From an uncultured Myxococcales bacterium (lineage in GTDB: Bacteria; Myxococcota_A; UBA9042): a DNA stretch of 64,000 nucleotides. The stretch covers positions 1-64,000 of the forward strand of contig CAITYF010000132.1 of assembly GCA_903896545.1 (NCBI GenBank). Direction: 5' to 3'. The position numbers were made by a program, and so were the translations under genes. Positions 28,076-36,937 of the stretch are shown piece after piece. The notes beneath the pieces were generated by a model that ran no database searches, was not told the DNA's origin, and was given only the letters and a program-made list of their open reading frames with translations. Every line of letters begins with the position of its first letter. The first letter of the stretch is position 1.

Positions 28076-28965
28076 CTCCAGAATTGCTCACGATCGCCGA
28101 GGCAGCCGCCAAGTTCCGCGCCAGTGAAGCTTGGGTGCGACCGTATCTGCCCGAACTTGCCAAGTTGCGCATGATCGCGGTCGTCGCCAAGGGCTGGCCG
28201 GTCACTTGGAGGACGTTGGAGCAGGCAGATCCGGCGATCGGCGTCGTTGAATCGAGGTGGGTCGACGTTTCGCATTCGCCCGTGTTCGAGGGAACGGTCT
28301 GCCTGGAAGCCGCTGACGTAGGGGCGATCGTTGCCGCCGGCAGCAGCCGCGTCCGCCGTGTGCGGCGCCGTCATGAGCAGTACGAGCCATCCTTCGGAGA
28401 GCTTGGAGTCCTCGCCGACGGTCAGTTTCCTGTCGTCAGTCGCGATGACCTGCGGGTTTTCGTGTCCGACGTCGCGCAGTTTCGCAGCGCCCAGGGTCAG
28501 GTGTACCCGCTCTTGGACAAAGTGGCTGACCACAAAGCCGCAGTTCAGGCGTCGAAAAGCAACGACGCTCTGGCGGCGGCTGTCCACATGTTTGCAGGCA
28601 TGACCGAGCGAACCAGCAAGGCCGAGGAACAGGCCCGCCGCCAAAGTGAGGCGCCGCCGTCGTGGGCGTTGCCGTCCGACATCAGGCACGAGGATCTTGC
28701 TGCGGTGTTCAACAACAACCACGCCGCACACAGCAGTGCGCTGGAAGCAGCCGTGCGACTGTGGATGGCGAATTGCCTCGTGCTTGGCGCAGACAATGAT
28801 GCCGCCAAGCAGCTGACCACGAAGAAGCTCGCTGGAAAGCTGACGCAGAGGTTTTCGGTTCGCATCGCGACCAACGTGATGGACATCGCGCGGGTCACAC
28901 TTCCCGACATCGCGCGGCGTTCTGGACGGAAAACCGGCTCTACGCATCCGAAAAAATCCAGTTAA
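28072..28965 (+). CDS. Element protein with N-terminal HTH-like segment, function unknown
   Basis: The 297-residue product starts with LLTIAEAAAKFRASEAWVRPYL, which looks like the MerR/excisionase-type helix-turn-helix found in DNA-binding recombination factors. The rest is helical with no recognised domain and ends in a Lys/Ser-rich tail. GTG is the start, overlapping the integrase stop (GTGA), with GGGGGACC upstream. Coupling to int suggests a role in recombination or its control. Confidence 0.6.
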   Translation: MTPELLTIAEAAAKFRASEAWVRPYLPELAKLRMIAVVAKGWPVTWRTLEQADPAIGVVESRWVDVSHSPVFEGTVCLEAADVGAIVAAGSSRVRRVRRRHEQYEPSFGELGVLADGQFPVVSRDDLRVFVSDVAQFRSAQGQVYPLLDKVADHKAAVQASKSNDALAAAVHMFAGMTERTSKAEEQARRQSEAPPSWALPSDIRHEDLAAVFNNNHAAHSSALEAAVRLWMANCLVLGADNDAAKQLTTKKLAGKLTQRFSVRIATNVMDIARVTLPDIARRSGRKTGSTHPKKSS

Positions 28966-29089
28966 CACAGTTGTTTACGCGACCCCTTCGCGAAACCTCT
29001 GATGATTCCCACCCATTACATGCGTTGAGAACCGGTCAATGCTCCGGGTGTCGGGCCGTGTCAAACGGTTCCACGCTCGGGAGAGCATC

Positions 29090-29299
29090 ATGGACCAGGT
29101 ACTCAGAATCAAAGACGTGATCCGCGCCACCGGCCTCAGCCGATCCACGCTGCATCGCCTTGAATCTACAGGTGAACTACCGTCGCGCCGCCGGATCGGC
29201 CGCAGAGCGATTGGCTATCTTGCGAGCGAAATCCTCGCCTGGGCCCAAACTCGTCAGCGCGTAACGGTCCGCTGCAAAGCCGCGACGGTGAAGTCGTGA
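29090..29299 (+). CDS. AlpA-family HTH regulator
   Basis: The 69-residue protein is a winged-helix DNA-binding protein of the AlpA/excisionase class: LRIKDVIRATGLSRSTLHRL, then GELPSRRRIGRRAIGYLASEILAW. In P4-like elements such proteins activate int or replication genes and bias excision. The ATG at 29090 was chosen because the family begins right at the HTH. It overlaps the next gene by GTGA, so its level is tied to the primase-like protein. Confidence 0.85.
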   Translation: MDQVLRIKDVIRATGLSRSTLHRLESTGELPSRRRIGRRAIGYLASEILAWAQTRQRVTVRCKAATVKS

Positions 29300-30411
29300 G
29301 CGCCAACCTCCAGAGTTTGGACGCCGGGACGGACGTCGCTGGCTCCGTGCAGGAGCCCTACGCGGCCAACACGCCCCCGGCGCAAGCGGATTGCGCGGCT
29401 TTGCCCGTCGACTTCTATCGGGCGCCTTCGGCGAAGAAGCCGCCGTCCGGCTGGCCGACAGGCGTGCTGCTCAGCTGGGCATGGCGCGTCCTGCATCAGG
29501 TGATCTCATCCGTGGAGGCGGGCAGCCTGCCCATGCAGACGACGTTGTGGCCTGACTTGTACGCGACAACGGGCGAGCTTCAATCGTGGACCTGGGACGC
29601 ATTGGCATGGTGGCTGCTGGGTACGAAGGGCTTGCGGGTTGGATCGAAGAAACAGGTGCCTTTGTGGTCGCCGGGACGATTCGATGGCGACCAGCGCGAG
29701 GACGAGGCTGCACGGGCGCTCTACGCGCTCGTGCTGGACTGCGACGACTGCGGTGAGTGGACCGCCCTGCTGGCCGCGCTCGACAGCGTCGGGCTTGCGT
29801 ACGTCGCCCACCGGTCGCCCAGCCACGGCGTGCAGGCGACCGACGGAGCGTCGACGGTGGTGAAGTGGCGGCTAGTCATCCCACTCGCGCGTCCGGTTGA
29901 AGGGAACGACTTGGCACACTGGCGGGCGGCCTACACCGCTGCGCGCCTGCTGTTTGGCGCGATCGGCAACTGTTGGTTCGATCCCACGACGCCGAATCCT
30001 TCGCGCTGCTGGTTCGCCGCTTCGTCTGTCGGCAATGCGCCGCCGCGTGAAGTTATCTGGCCGCTCGCGGGGCGCACGCTCGACCTCGGACGGTTGCTCG
30101 CGCTGGCACCCGCGCCGCCGCCACGTGCGCTGCACGCACAGTTGCCGCGGCGGGCGGATGGCGACCCGATCGAGCGCGGCCGGCGGTATTTCGCAGCGGC
30201 AGGGCCAGCGGTCACGGGCAGCCGGAACACGACGGCGTTCCGCCTCGCGGCCTGGCTTGTGACGGAACTGGGGCTCGGCGATGCCGAAGTTTGGTCACTG
30301 CTCGCCGACTGGAACGACAGCAACCCGGATCCGTTGCCTGCATGGGAGTTGCAGGCGTGCCTGCGCAGCGCGCTTCGCACGAGCACACGGGCCTTGGCGG
30401 CGCAGGACTAG
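29296..30411 (+). CDS. Primase-like (archaeo-eukaryotic-type) replication protein
   Basis: The 371-residue protein has an acidic motif LVLDCDDCGEW near residue 138, followed by VVKWRLVIPL and FDPTTPNPSRCWFAAS. This order (DxD-type motif, conserved basic strand, later Asp/Arg) matches prim-pol enzymes of plasmids and satellites. The C-terminal 110 residues look like a PriCT-type helical domain (AFRLAAWLVTELGLGDAEVWSLL). It would make primers for element replication. GTG start, overlapping the alpA-like gene. It is followed by a RepA-like ATPase, the usual partner. Confidence 0.7.
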   Translation: MSANLQSLDAGTDVAGSVQEPYAANTPPAQADCAALPVDFYRAPSAKKPPSGWPTGVLLSWAWRVLHQVISSVEAGSLPMQTTLWPDLYATTGELQSWTWDALAWWLLGTKGLRVGSKKQVPLWSPGRFDGDQREDEAARALYALVLDCDDCGEWTALLAALDSVGLAYVAHRSPSHGVQATDGASTVVKWRLVIPLARPVEGNDLAHWRAAYTAARLLFGAIGNCWFDPTTPNPSRCWFAASSVGNAPPREVIWPLAGRTLDLGRLLALAPAPPPRALHAQLPRRADGDPIERGRRYFAAAGPAVTGSRNTTAFRLAAWLVTELGLGDAEVWSLLADWNDSNPDPLPAWELQACLRSALRTSTRALAAQD

Positions 30412-30452
30412 ACGATCGCTTACGGCGGACTGCGCCGACTTACGAGGACAAA

Positions 30453-31511
30453 ATGGATCACGACGAAGAACAGCCCCCAATCTCACTTTCCGAAGGCGTG
30501 GTGGACGCCGAGAAGGCTGCAGCGGCCCGCAAGAACCTCGCGGCAGTTGCGCATCTGCGCGCCTTGGGCGTTCGGTCCGTCGGCGAGGTGGGCTGGCTTG
30601 CCGCCGACAACGTCGCGCGGCCGCTGCGGACGCTTTTGACTGTTCGGGGCGCCGACGGGCGGCCGAGGCCATTCATGCCAGCTGGCAAACTGTCGATGCT
30701 GATCGCGCCCGGCGGCACGGGCAAGACACAAACCTTGGTCCAAGTAGCGGTCTGCGTTGGCTCCGGGTTGCCGTTGTTTGACGAGTACGAGGTGTCCGAT
30801 CCGGGGCCGGTTCTGCTGGTGCTTGGTGAGGAAGATATGGACGAAATGCACCGTCGCGTGCGCGGGACGGTAGACGCTATGCCTGCTTGGCCCCATTCGG
30901 CGGAGATTGACGAGAATCTGCACGTCCTATCGCTCTGTGGCCAGCCCGCCGGCTTCACTGACAAGGACGGTGGCCGAACGCCGTTCTTCGACCAGTTCTA
31001 CGCTGGCCTGGAGGCGTCTGGCATCCAGTGGCGGCTGATCATTCTGGATCCGGCAAGCCGCTTTCTGGGCCCTGACGCAGAAAAGGACAACGCGGCCGCC
31101 ACGCGGTGGATCGAGGTTGTCGAACGCCTTACCCAGTTGCCGAGCAAACCGGCCGTGCTCTTCGCACACCACACCAACAAGAGCGCAGTCGGCGGTGGCA
31201 CGGACCAAACCGCTGCACGCGGCTCGTCGGCGCTGACCGACGGCGTGCGCTGGCAAGGAAATCTGGAGCGCGTGGTCAACGAGGAGGGCGGCAGCGGAAA
31301 CAAGGTCATGTCAGCGGACCGCGTCACCTTCAAGGTCGTGAAGGTGAATCATTGCCGCCAGCCTCCTCCGCTGGAACTCGCGCGCGACTTTGAGCACGGC
31401 GGCTTCTTGCGGCCTGTCGCCCAGGCCAAACCTACGGCAACACCGACGGCAGCGACTGCCAGCCGTCCGCGCGGGCGTGACCCGCGCCGGGAGCTTCACG
31501 ATGATGTCTGA
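30453..31511 (+). CDS. RepA-like AAA/RecA-fold ATPase (replicative helicase class)
   Basis: The 352-residue protein has Walker A APGGTGKTQ near residue 88, the acidic strand VLLVLGEEDMDEM, Walker B RLIILDPASRF near residue 194, and the sensor-like strand PAVLFAHHTNKS. This is the hexameric RepA/DnaB-type pattern (AAA_25) of mobile elements. It likely unwinds DNA at the element's origin. ATG at 30453 has ACGAGGAC upstream. It lies 41 bases after the primase-like gene, and its end overlaps the next gene by 11 bases. Confidence 0.82.
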   Translation: MDHDEEQPPISLSEGVVDAEKAAAARKNLAAVAHLRALGVRSVGEVGWLAADNVARPLRTLLTVRGADGRPRPFMPAGKLSMLIAPGGTGKTQTLVQVAVCVGSGLPLFDEYEVSDPGPVLLVLGEEDMDEMHRRVRGTVDAMPAWPHSAEIDENLHVLSLCGQPAGFTDKDGGRTPFFDQFYAGLEASGIQWRLIILDPASRFLGPDAEKDNAAATRWIEVVERLTQLPSKPAVLFAHHTNKSAVGGGTDQTAARGSSALTDGVRWQGNLERVVNEEGGSGNKVMSADRVTFKVVKVNHCRQPPPLELARDFEHGGFLRPVAQAKPTATPTAATASRPRGRDPRRELHDDV

Positions 31512-32946
31512 TTTGGCTTCCTCACCCGCCATGATTGCTGCTGGCGCCCAGCAGGCCCTGCGCGCGTGGACGTCGCTTGAGCCGGCGGCGACACACCGTG
31601 CCGCAGCTGCCGCGGTCCTGCGAGACAGCGACGCGGCCGACGACGGCCAAGCCGAAGCGATGCTGGTGCAGGCATTGTGGAAGGCATGCCCGCGTTTGGT
31701 CGTGACGCTCGTCCCGGCGCTGGAGGTCTGCCAAGACGGCACCTGCGAGGTACGTGAGAACCGTGGCTTGCTGACTATGGATGCCGTTCTGGCGGACTGG
31801 ATTGCCCCGCTGCATCCCGAGCGCGCGGCCTGCATGCGCGATCATGCCCGACAGCGGATGGTCAACTACCAGAACGGCACATCGAGCATTGCGGCGCTCT
31901 TCGTGCTCTGGACCGATGGTGCCGCAGGCGCGCTGAAGGCCGCTGCCCGCACTTTGTGGCTCGCCTCCGTGCAGGCGGCATGGGCCGAGACGCGCCACGT
32001 CCGGCCAGCCCTGTCCCGCGCGGTCGCGGTTGATGTCCTAGCACCCGCGATGACCGAGCGCGCGCAGGTAATGGACAACGGCGAGGTCCGTGACACCGGC
32101 GGTTGCGAGTTGGGCAGGATCGCGGCGGTCGACGTCGACACGCTTGAGGCGGTGCGCGCAGACCTGAGCTTGCTCTCGTCGCTGGCGGGACAGCGACTCG
32201 TTCGCTATCTGGTCCTGACAGTGCACGACGCATGGCAAGACGGGGGCGTGGCCGATCCTCGGTCAGTGGAGTTTCGCGGTGGGTTCCAGGCTCTCGCACG
32301 CGCGATCGGCGATGGCACAAACGACTCGAAACGGCTGCAGGCGCTCCTGCGTGCCGGTCAGCACGTTCACTGGACCCACCCTGTTGTCGATGTAGGCGGT
32401 CTTTGGACTTGGACACACCGTCACAGCGAACCTGGGCGCCCCGCAGTCCTGCGAATCGTCGTAGGCGACGCGCTGGCACCGGCGATGGCCGCACGCCTCG
32501 CCGATAGCGGCGGCAGTCGCTGGGCCGCGCGACGGGCGCGCTCCCTCGTACCTGAGCTCCGCGCAGAGCCCCCGATGTCTGCTGTGCGCGATTGCGACCG
32601 GGCTGCGGCCTGGATGCTCCTCAGACTGTTCGTCGTAGAGCTCGTGGACAACGCGCGAATCCTCGCCGCGGAAGGCAGCGTGCCGATCAGCGAGGACCGA
32701 TGGCGTGACCTTGCGGCGCTCGCGCGGCTCCCGCGCGTTGAGCTGGCCGCGCTGCTCCGCAGCTGGAAGACTGGTGATCGGGCGGCCAAGCCTCTGGTGG
32801 TCGAAAAGCCACAAAATCACTTCACCTTGTCGGATGCGCACTCTCCTGAGCTTGAATTCATCCTGGAAGGTGGCCGCCAGCGGATCGCAGGCGCCGTCGG
32901 CGGGCGGAAAGGCAAGAGGAAGAAGCGGATGGGCAACCACCTATGA
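31501..32946 (+). CDS. Large element protein of unknown function, possible replication partner
   Basis: The 481-residue protein is helical, rich in Ala and Arg, and has no catalytic motif that I recognise. A winged-helix-like region may lie around LVRYLVLTVHDAWQDG...GGFQALARAIG. It ends in a basic tail (GGRKGKRKKRMGNHL) suited to nucleic-acid binding. Two adjacent ATG codons at 31501 and 31504 overlap the 3' end of the ATPase gene, and the iteron array starts 58 bases after its stop. That placement suggests an initiator or loader, but this is inference. Confidence 0.5.
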   Translation: MMSDLASSPAMIAAGAQQALRAWTSLEPAATHRAAAAAVLRDSDAADDGQAEAMLVQALWKACPRLVVTLVPALEVCQDGTCEVRENRGLLTMDAVLADWIAPLHPERAACMRDHARQRMVNYQNGTSSIAALFVLWTDGAAGALKAAARTLWLASVQAAWAETRHVRPALSRAVAVDVLAPAMTERAQVMDNGEVRDTGGCELGRIAAVDVDTLEAVRADLSLLSSLAGQRLVRYLVLTVHDAWQDGGVADPRSVEFRGGFQALARAIGDGTNDSKRLQALLRAGQHVHWTHPVVDVGGLWTWTHRHSEPGRPAVLRIVVGDALAPAMAARLADSGGSRWAARRARSLVPELRAEPPMSAVRDCDRAAAWMLLRLFVVELVDNARILAAEGSVPISEDRWRDLAALARLPRVELAALLRSWKTGDRAAKPLVVEKPQNHFTLSDAHSPELEFILEGGRQRIAGAVGGRKGKRKKRMGNHL

Positions 32947-33004
32947 TTACTTGTAATTCGATCCATGTCGCCTCGTCACCGGCGTCGCCAGCGCGCGTCG
33001 CGAA

Positions 33005-33070
33005 CACTTCAGGCGTAACCGGGCATCACTTCAGGTGTCAGCAGGGGTCACTTCAGGCGCAAGACAGAGG
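33005..33070 (+). repeat. Three iterons with 22-bp period, candidate replication origin
   Basis: CACTTCAGGYG recurs at 33005, 33027 and 33049, exactly 22 bases apart, so two helical turns per unit. The core 11 bases are conserved and the other half of each unit varies. The repeats lie in the non-coding stretch 32947-33273, just after the primase/ATPase/unknown replication-type genes. Plasmid iterons bound by Rep proteins look like this. Nothing else was seen in that gap. Confidence 0.65.
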
Positions 33071-33273
33071 ACGCGCGCCGGAGATCAAAAGGTTGCGAGC
33101 GTCCGCAGTGAACGGCACGGCACGGAGTGTAAGTAATGCCAGTCCGGCGCGGCCTTGGGGCCGGCCGGCCGGGCATCGAGCCCAAGTCTCGACGACGCGA
33201 GAAGTTGAGGAATTTGTCCACGGGTCCGGAACATGCGGCCAGCGGTCGGCCGCGCAGAAAAAGGAGAGACGCA

Positions 33274-33651
33274 ATGCGTAAAAAACCAGTATTTCAGCGA
33301 GCCACACGGCATCAACTGTTGAAGCTCACGGCGTTGGTCACGCCGGCATCGTTGGAGGCGTTGGCCAGAGCGGAGGCTCGATTTCTTATCGCGTTTTTGA
33401 CCCTGCCACCTCGCCTTGCCAACGTCAAGGAGCGGTTTGCGCTCTTCGATGCGTACGAGCTTGTCGACCCGGGCCATCGTCACGCCTTGGTCGAGGGGCT
33501 GATCGCTCTGGACGAAGGCGCGGCGCACGCGCCAGAGGCCAGCGGAACGCGCGTGCCCGCGATCGTCACGGAGCAGAAGCCGACCAAGCGGAAGCGGAAG
33601 CCTACGTCGATCTGGGCCGGCAACCGGGGGCCATTCCGGCTCATTCACTAG
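33274..33651 (+). CDS. Small basic protein of unknown function
   Basis: The 125-residue product begins MRKKPVFQRAT, has an amphipathic helical middle and a Lys/Arg-rich segment (KPTKRKRKP) before the end. AAGGAGAG at the right distance supports the ATG at 33274; an in-frame ATG at 33136 would add 46 low-complexity residues. It is the first gene after the iterons. No family is recognised. Confidence 0.5.
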   Translation: MRKKPVFQRATRHQLLKLTALVTPASLEALARAEARFLIAFLTLPPRLANVKERFALFDAYELVDPGHRHALVEGLIALDEGAAHAPEASGTRVPAIVTEQKPTKRKRKPTSIWAGNRGPFRLIH

Positions 33652-33981
33652 GCCAAGCACCTGGTTGCGTAAGGGTTGGGCCGCGTCGTCGACGTGCTGG
33701 ACAGGCGGGGCGCCGGTGCGGTGAACGCGCGCCCAAGCGCGATTCTGACGCCTCGTTATCAACCCACGGACGCGGCTTGACACTGTGCCGTGCTGGAAGC
33801 CTCCGATGTGGCCCTCGCATAGCACGCCCACGCCGTCATACCCCGCGCGCGTGGTGCCATTGGGGCCGTAGTCGGCTGACAGGTGCCATAGGCCGCCGGT
33901 ATACTTTGACCCGATCCCGATGCGCACGCGGCGTACGCGCGTCGGGCGCGAACGCGCAGATCGCGGGCAAGGAGCAAGGCG
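33652..33981. other. 330-base gap without a convincing gene
   Basis: No frame here has both a plausible start and protein-like composition. The minus-strand frame across 33085-34677 reads through it but is antisense to a better gene. No hairpin or promoter stands out apart from the ribosome binding site (AAGGAGCAAGG) of the next gene. Confidence 0.5.
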
Positions 33982-34899
33982 ATGATCACTGTCGATGCTG
34001 ACTTCACCGAGGATCTTCGGCAGCACTTCCTGGCCCAGCTTCGCGCGTTTGGCTACACACCCGCGGACGACTGGACGTGCGACCGCGCTGGCATGGCCTA
34101 CTTCCGCGCGCGCCGTCGGCTTGTCGTGCAACGGCCGCGCCGCGTGCATCTCTCCAATGAACTCCGGGCTCGCGCCGATTCCTTGCTGGCTCTGGTGGCG
34201 ATGGTAGCGGCCGAGGTCGAACGTGGCGACGACCTGAGTCTGCGGCTCAGCCGGGAGGTGCCGCTGCCCGAAGTCAACGACCTCTTGCTCAACGATTGGG
34301 GCATCCACCACCTGCACCTCGGCAGGCGACGCGAAACGGGCAGGAAGGGCTGGCCGCGCGTCCAGAGCACCCGCGACCTCCTGTTCATGTGTCTCGGCGC
34401 TGACGACGCATGGTTCATTGACGTACGGCCGCATGGTGCCTGGGTCGACGTCGAGCTGCTGGAGACGATCAGGCTGAACTGGCCTGACCTGATGCAACCG
34501 TACTTGCTGCGGGGCATCACAGAAAGCGGCGCGCCGATGACGCGGGAGGAGCGGGCAAACTTGCGCGGGGTGCATGCTCAGGCGGCAATCCGCCTCGGCG
34601 ATGGCCTTTGCTATTGCGGGCCAGGTGGCGGACTGGTGAGTAGCGGCGACGCGTTCCTCGACGTCCGCGCGTGCCATGGTGTGATGACCGCGACGGAAGA
34701 AGTGGAGCAGGTACTGCGCGACAACGCGAAGGCCATTGCTGCCGCGCTGGGTGGCGCGCCGGGCACCGACGACGTGCTACGGCTGCGACTTCAGATCCGC
34801 GACGGTGTGCCGGTGTACGTGGAGACAGTGACCGACACGGAACTCAACTGCCCTGCGCTGGCGAAGATCGAAGAAGAGTTCAGGTGGCTGCGGCGATGA
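33982..34899 (+). CDS. Element protein with a WGIHHLHLG motif, function unknown
   Basis: The 305-residue soluble protein has a conspicuous central stretch LLNDWGIHHLHLG near residue 105, followed by DLLFMCLGADDAWFIDVRPHG. Clustered histidines next to an acidic region could be an active or metal site, but no family can be named with confidence. A clear AAGGAG lies upstream of the ATG. It converges with the Cys-rich lipoprotein gene, leaving 35 bases between the stops. It is probably cargo rather than core machinery. Confidence 0.6.
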   Translation: MITVDADFTEDLRQHFLAQLRAFGYTPADDWTCDRAGMAYFRARRRLVVQRPRRVHLSNELRARADSLLALVAMVAAEVERGDDLSLRLSREVPLPEVNDLLLNDWGIHHLHLGRRRETGRKGWPRVQSTRDLLFMCLGADDAWFIDVRPHGAWVDVELLETIRLNWPDLMQPYLLRGITESGAPMTREERANLRGVHAQAAIRLGDGLCYCGPGGGLVSSGDAFLDVRACHGVMTATEEVEQVLRDNAKAIAAALGGAPGTDDVLRLRLQIRDGVPVYVETVTDTELNCPALAKIEEEFRWLRR

Positions 34900-34934
34900 A
34901 CCTGGTGTTTGTGGCGGCACGCGCGCCCAGTCGC

Positions 34935-36443
34935 CTACGGGCTGCACGTCTGCGTTGACTTTGGGCACGACGACATCCCGTTCACCGTGTACTTGGCTGA
35001 GCAGATCGCGCCGCTGGCGCAAGACCCTGAGCACGAGAACGCGCAAAAATTGCTGCTGGGGTCGGCGGGGTCCCACACGCAGCAGGTGCCGGCGGCGACG
35101 CAGCCTTGGAAGCCGTTGCACCCGTGGTAGGGCTGCCCGTCGTTGGCCTTGCACGCCTTGAACGGCTCCACCGTCGTCGTGTCGTAGACCACGGGCGCGC
35201 AAATCGTGGACGTGCACTCGGAATTCTTGCCGCAGCGGCAAAGCCCGCCAGCACCCGCGACGCACGCACCATGATCCGGGATCGGCGCGCCTTTGGCGTC
35301 ATACAGAATGCCGCAGCATGGCGCGGAACTCGGGCAGTCGGTGCTGACGACGCACGACGGCGCGCACTGGCCTGCGGAGCACGTGAGGGCGTTGCCGCAG
35401 GCTTGGACGACCATCTTGCCGGACTGCGTGTCGCAAAAGTGCCCGGTGTTGCCGTCGCAGAAGGAATCCGCGGCGACGCACGGCTTGCAGTAGCACGTCA
35501 CGCCCCCGGTCGCGTCGTTGCCACACGGCGGATTGTCCAGGTCGGCAAACCCGGCGGCTTGGCAAGACGCGGCCGTGCACGTCTTTGTCACTAGCTGGCC
35601 GGTTCCGGCGTCGCAAATGTGCACCGCACCGCCGCCGCAGTAGTTCTGTGCTGACGTGCAGGGCGCCTGACATAGCCCATTCGCGCAGACAAGCCCGCCA
35701 GCGCACGCGCACTTCCCGCCGCATCCGTCGTCGCCGCACGTCTTCGCGGGACACGAAGGGGTGCAAGCGGGGCCGCAGACGCCCCCGGCGCACACTTGGC
35801 CGCTTGAGCACTGGCACTTTCCACCGCAGCCGTCGGAGATACCGCAAGCGTTGTTCGGGCAGAACTTGGTGCAAATCGCCGGGCCGCACACGCCTGCCTT
35901 GCACACGTCAGCGCCCGCGCACGTCTGCGAAGACAGTTTGTGGGTCGACGTGTCGCAAACCTGGGCAACATTCCCAACGCACTTCGTGTCGGCGGCGGTG
36001 CAGCCGGTGCACAGGCAGCTGGACTGGCCCGACGCGTTTGCCCCGCACGGTGGGTCGGCGAGGTCCTTGAACCCGTCCGCCTGGCACGATTCTGTCGTAC
36101 ATGCGTGGTCTTCCATCAGGTGATACTTCGTGCACTGGTGCAGCGTCCCGCCGTCGCAAACGGTGTCCTTGTCTGTGCATGCCGCCGCGCAGATGCCCGT
36201 GACGCACACCATGCCGTTCTTGCAGTCGCCACACGAGCCGCCGCAACCGTCATCGCCGCAGAACTTTGCCTCGCAATCCGGGACGCAGGCACCGGTGTCG
36301 CTGGTTACGGCGTCAGGGCTGCCGCCACCAGTGTCGCCGGAGCCGCCGCCGCTACCAGCGCCTGAAGTCGAGCCGCAGGCCGCGCCTATGAACAGACTCG
36401 CGGCAACGAACAAGCACCGACCACCAATCGCCTGATAGTTCAT
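34935..36443 (-). CDS. Cys-rich lipoprotein carried by the element
   Basis: The 502-residue product has a signal peptide with lipobox FIGAACGS, a Gly/Ser/Thr linker, then many short cysteine-rich modules (CGDDGCGG repeated, CDTSTHKL, CDTQSGKM). The module PDCEAKFCGDDGCGGSC is of a kind common in large Myxococcota surface proteins. It is probably on the cell surface. GAGGGG precedes the ATG at 36443; a longer frame to 36680 lacks a signal peptide. It is divergent from an XRE regulator gene, with a palindrome between them. A lipoprotein this size is unusual cargo for an element with a small replication core. Confidence 0.75.
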   Translation of the reverse strand: MNYQAIGGRCLFVAASLFIGAACGSTSGAGSGGGSGDTGGGSPDAVTSDTGACVPDCEAKFCGDDGCGGSCGDCKNGMVCVTGICAAACTDKDTVCDGGTLHQCTKYHLMEDHACTTESCQADGFKDLADPPCGANASGQSSCLCTGCTAADTKCVGNVAQVCDTSTHKLSSQTCAGADVCKAGVCGPAICTKFCPNNACGISDGCGGKCQCSSGQVCAGGVCGPACTPSCPAKTCGDDGCGGKCACAGGLVCANGLCQAPCTSAQNYCGGGAVHICDAGTGQLVTKTCTAASCQAAGFADLDNPPCGNDATGGVTCYCKPCVAADSFCDGNTGHFCDTQSGKMVVQACGNALTCSAGQCAPSCVVSTDCPSSAPCCGILYDAKGAPIPDHGACVAGAGGLCRCGKNSECTSTICAPVVYDTTTVEPFKACKANDGQPYHGCNGFQGCVAAGTCCVWDPADPSSNFCAFSCSGSCASGAICSAKYTVNGMSSCPKSTQTCSP

Positions 36444-36520
36444 CACATTTCCCCTCTGACTGAAAGCGCGCAATCGCTGCGTCGTGGCAGCGCGAGTTGT
36501 CTCATAGACGACCATGATCG

Positions 36521-36534
36521 ATGGCAATTGCCAT
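36521..36534. promoter_or_regulatory. Perfect 14-bp palindrome, likely operator
   Basis: ATGGCAATTGCCAT is its own reverse complement. It lies 12 bases before the ATG of the XRE-type regulator and in the gap between that gene and the divergent Cys-rich lipoprotein gene. This is where an autoregulating repressor would bind and could control both genes. Confidence 0.6.
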
Positions 36535-36545
36535 ACCGTCAAGCC

Positions 36546-36797
36546 ATGCCCCGCACCAAGCGCAATCCTGAACTCGCAAAGCTGATCGGCGAGCGGATCC
36601 GCGCGCTGCGGCTGGCCGCAGGGCTGACTCAGGAGGCGCTCGCTTGGGACTGCGACCTGGACAAGGGCTACCTGTCGCACGTCGAGGCGGGACGGCGCTT
36701 GCCTTCACTGGTGGTGGTGTTCGCGTTGGCGACGCGGCTGGGATGCACGGCCGGGGCGCTGTTGGACGTCCAGTTGGAGCCGGTCAGGCCCGCGTAG
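36546..36797 (+). CDS. XRE-family HTH transcriptional regulator
   Basis: The 83-residue Cro/CI-type DNA-binding protein has a full helix-turn-helix: IGERIRALRLAAGLTQEALAWD, then LDKGYLSHVEAGRRLPSL, and a final helix with ALATRLGC. It should repress or activate the divergent lipoprotein gene and itself through the palindrome at 36521-36534. An in-frame ATG at 36528 is an alternative start but lies inside the palindrome. Confidence 0.85.
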   Translation: MPRTKRNPELAKLIGERIRALRLAAGLTQEALAWDCDLDKGYLSHVEAGRRLPSLVVVFALATRLGCTAGALLDVQLEPVRPA

Positions 36798-36937
36798 TTG
36801 TGGAGTCAGTCCCCGCGGGTGATCACAGTCCGTCCGTTGAGCACGCGGTGCACGGGGCGAGGGAGCTTGGCCTACAGACTTGGTAAATACCTCCTAAGTG
36901 ACGCGGGTATTCCGCGCGGGGGCAGTTGCCTGTCGAC

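Noticed and set aside
33085-34677. 530-codon minus-strand open frame in the island, with a protein-like stretch GGLWHLSADYGPNGTTRAG
   Set aside because: It lies antisense to the gene at 33982, which has a strong ribosome binding site and better composition. The protein-like stretch is short and the rest is Arg-rich.
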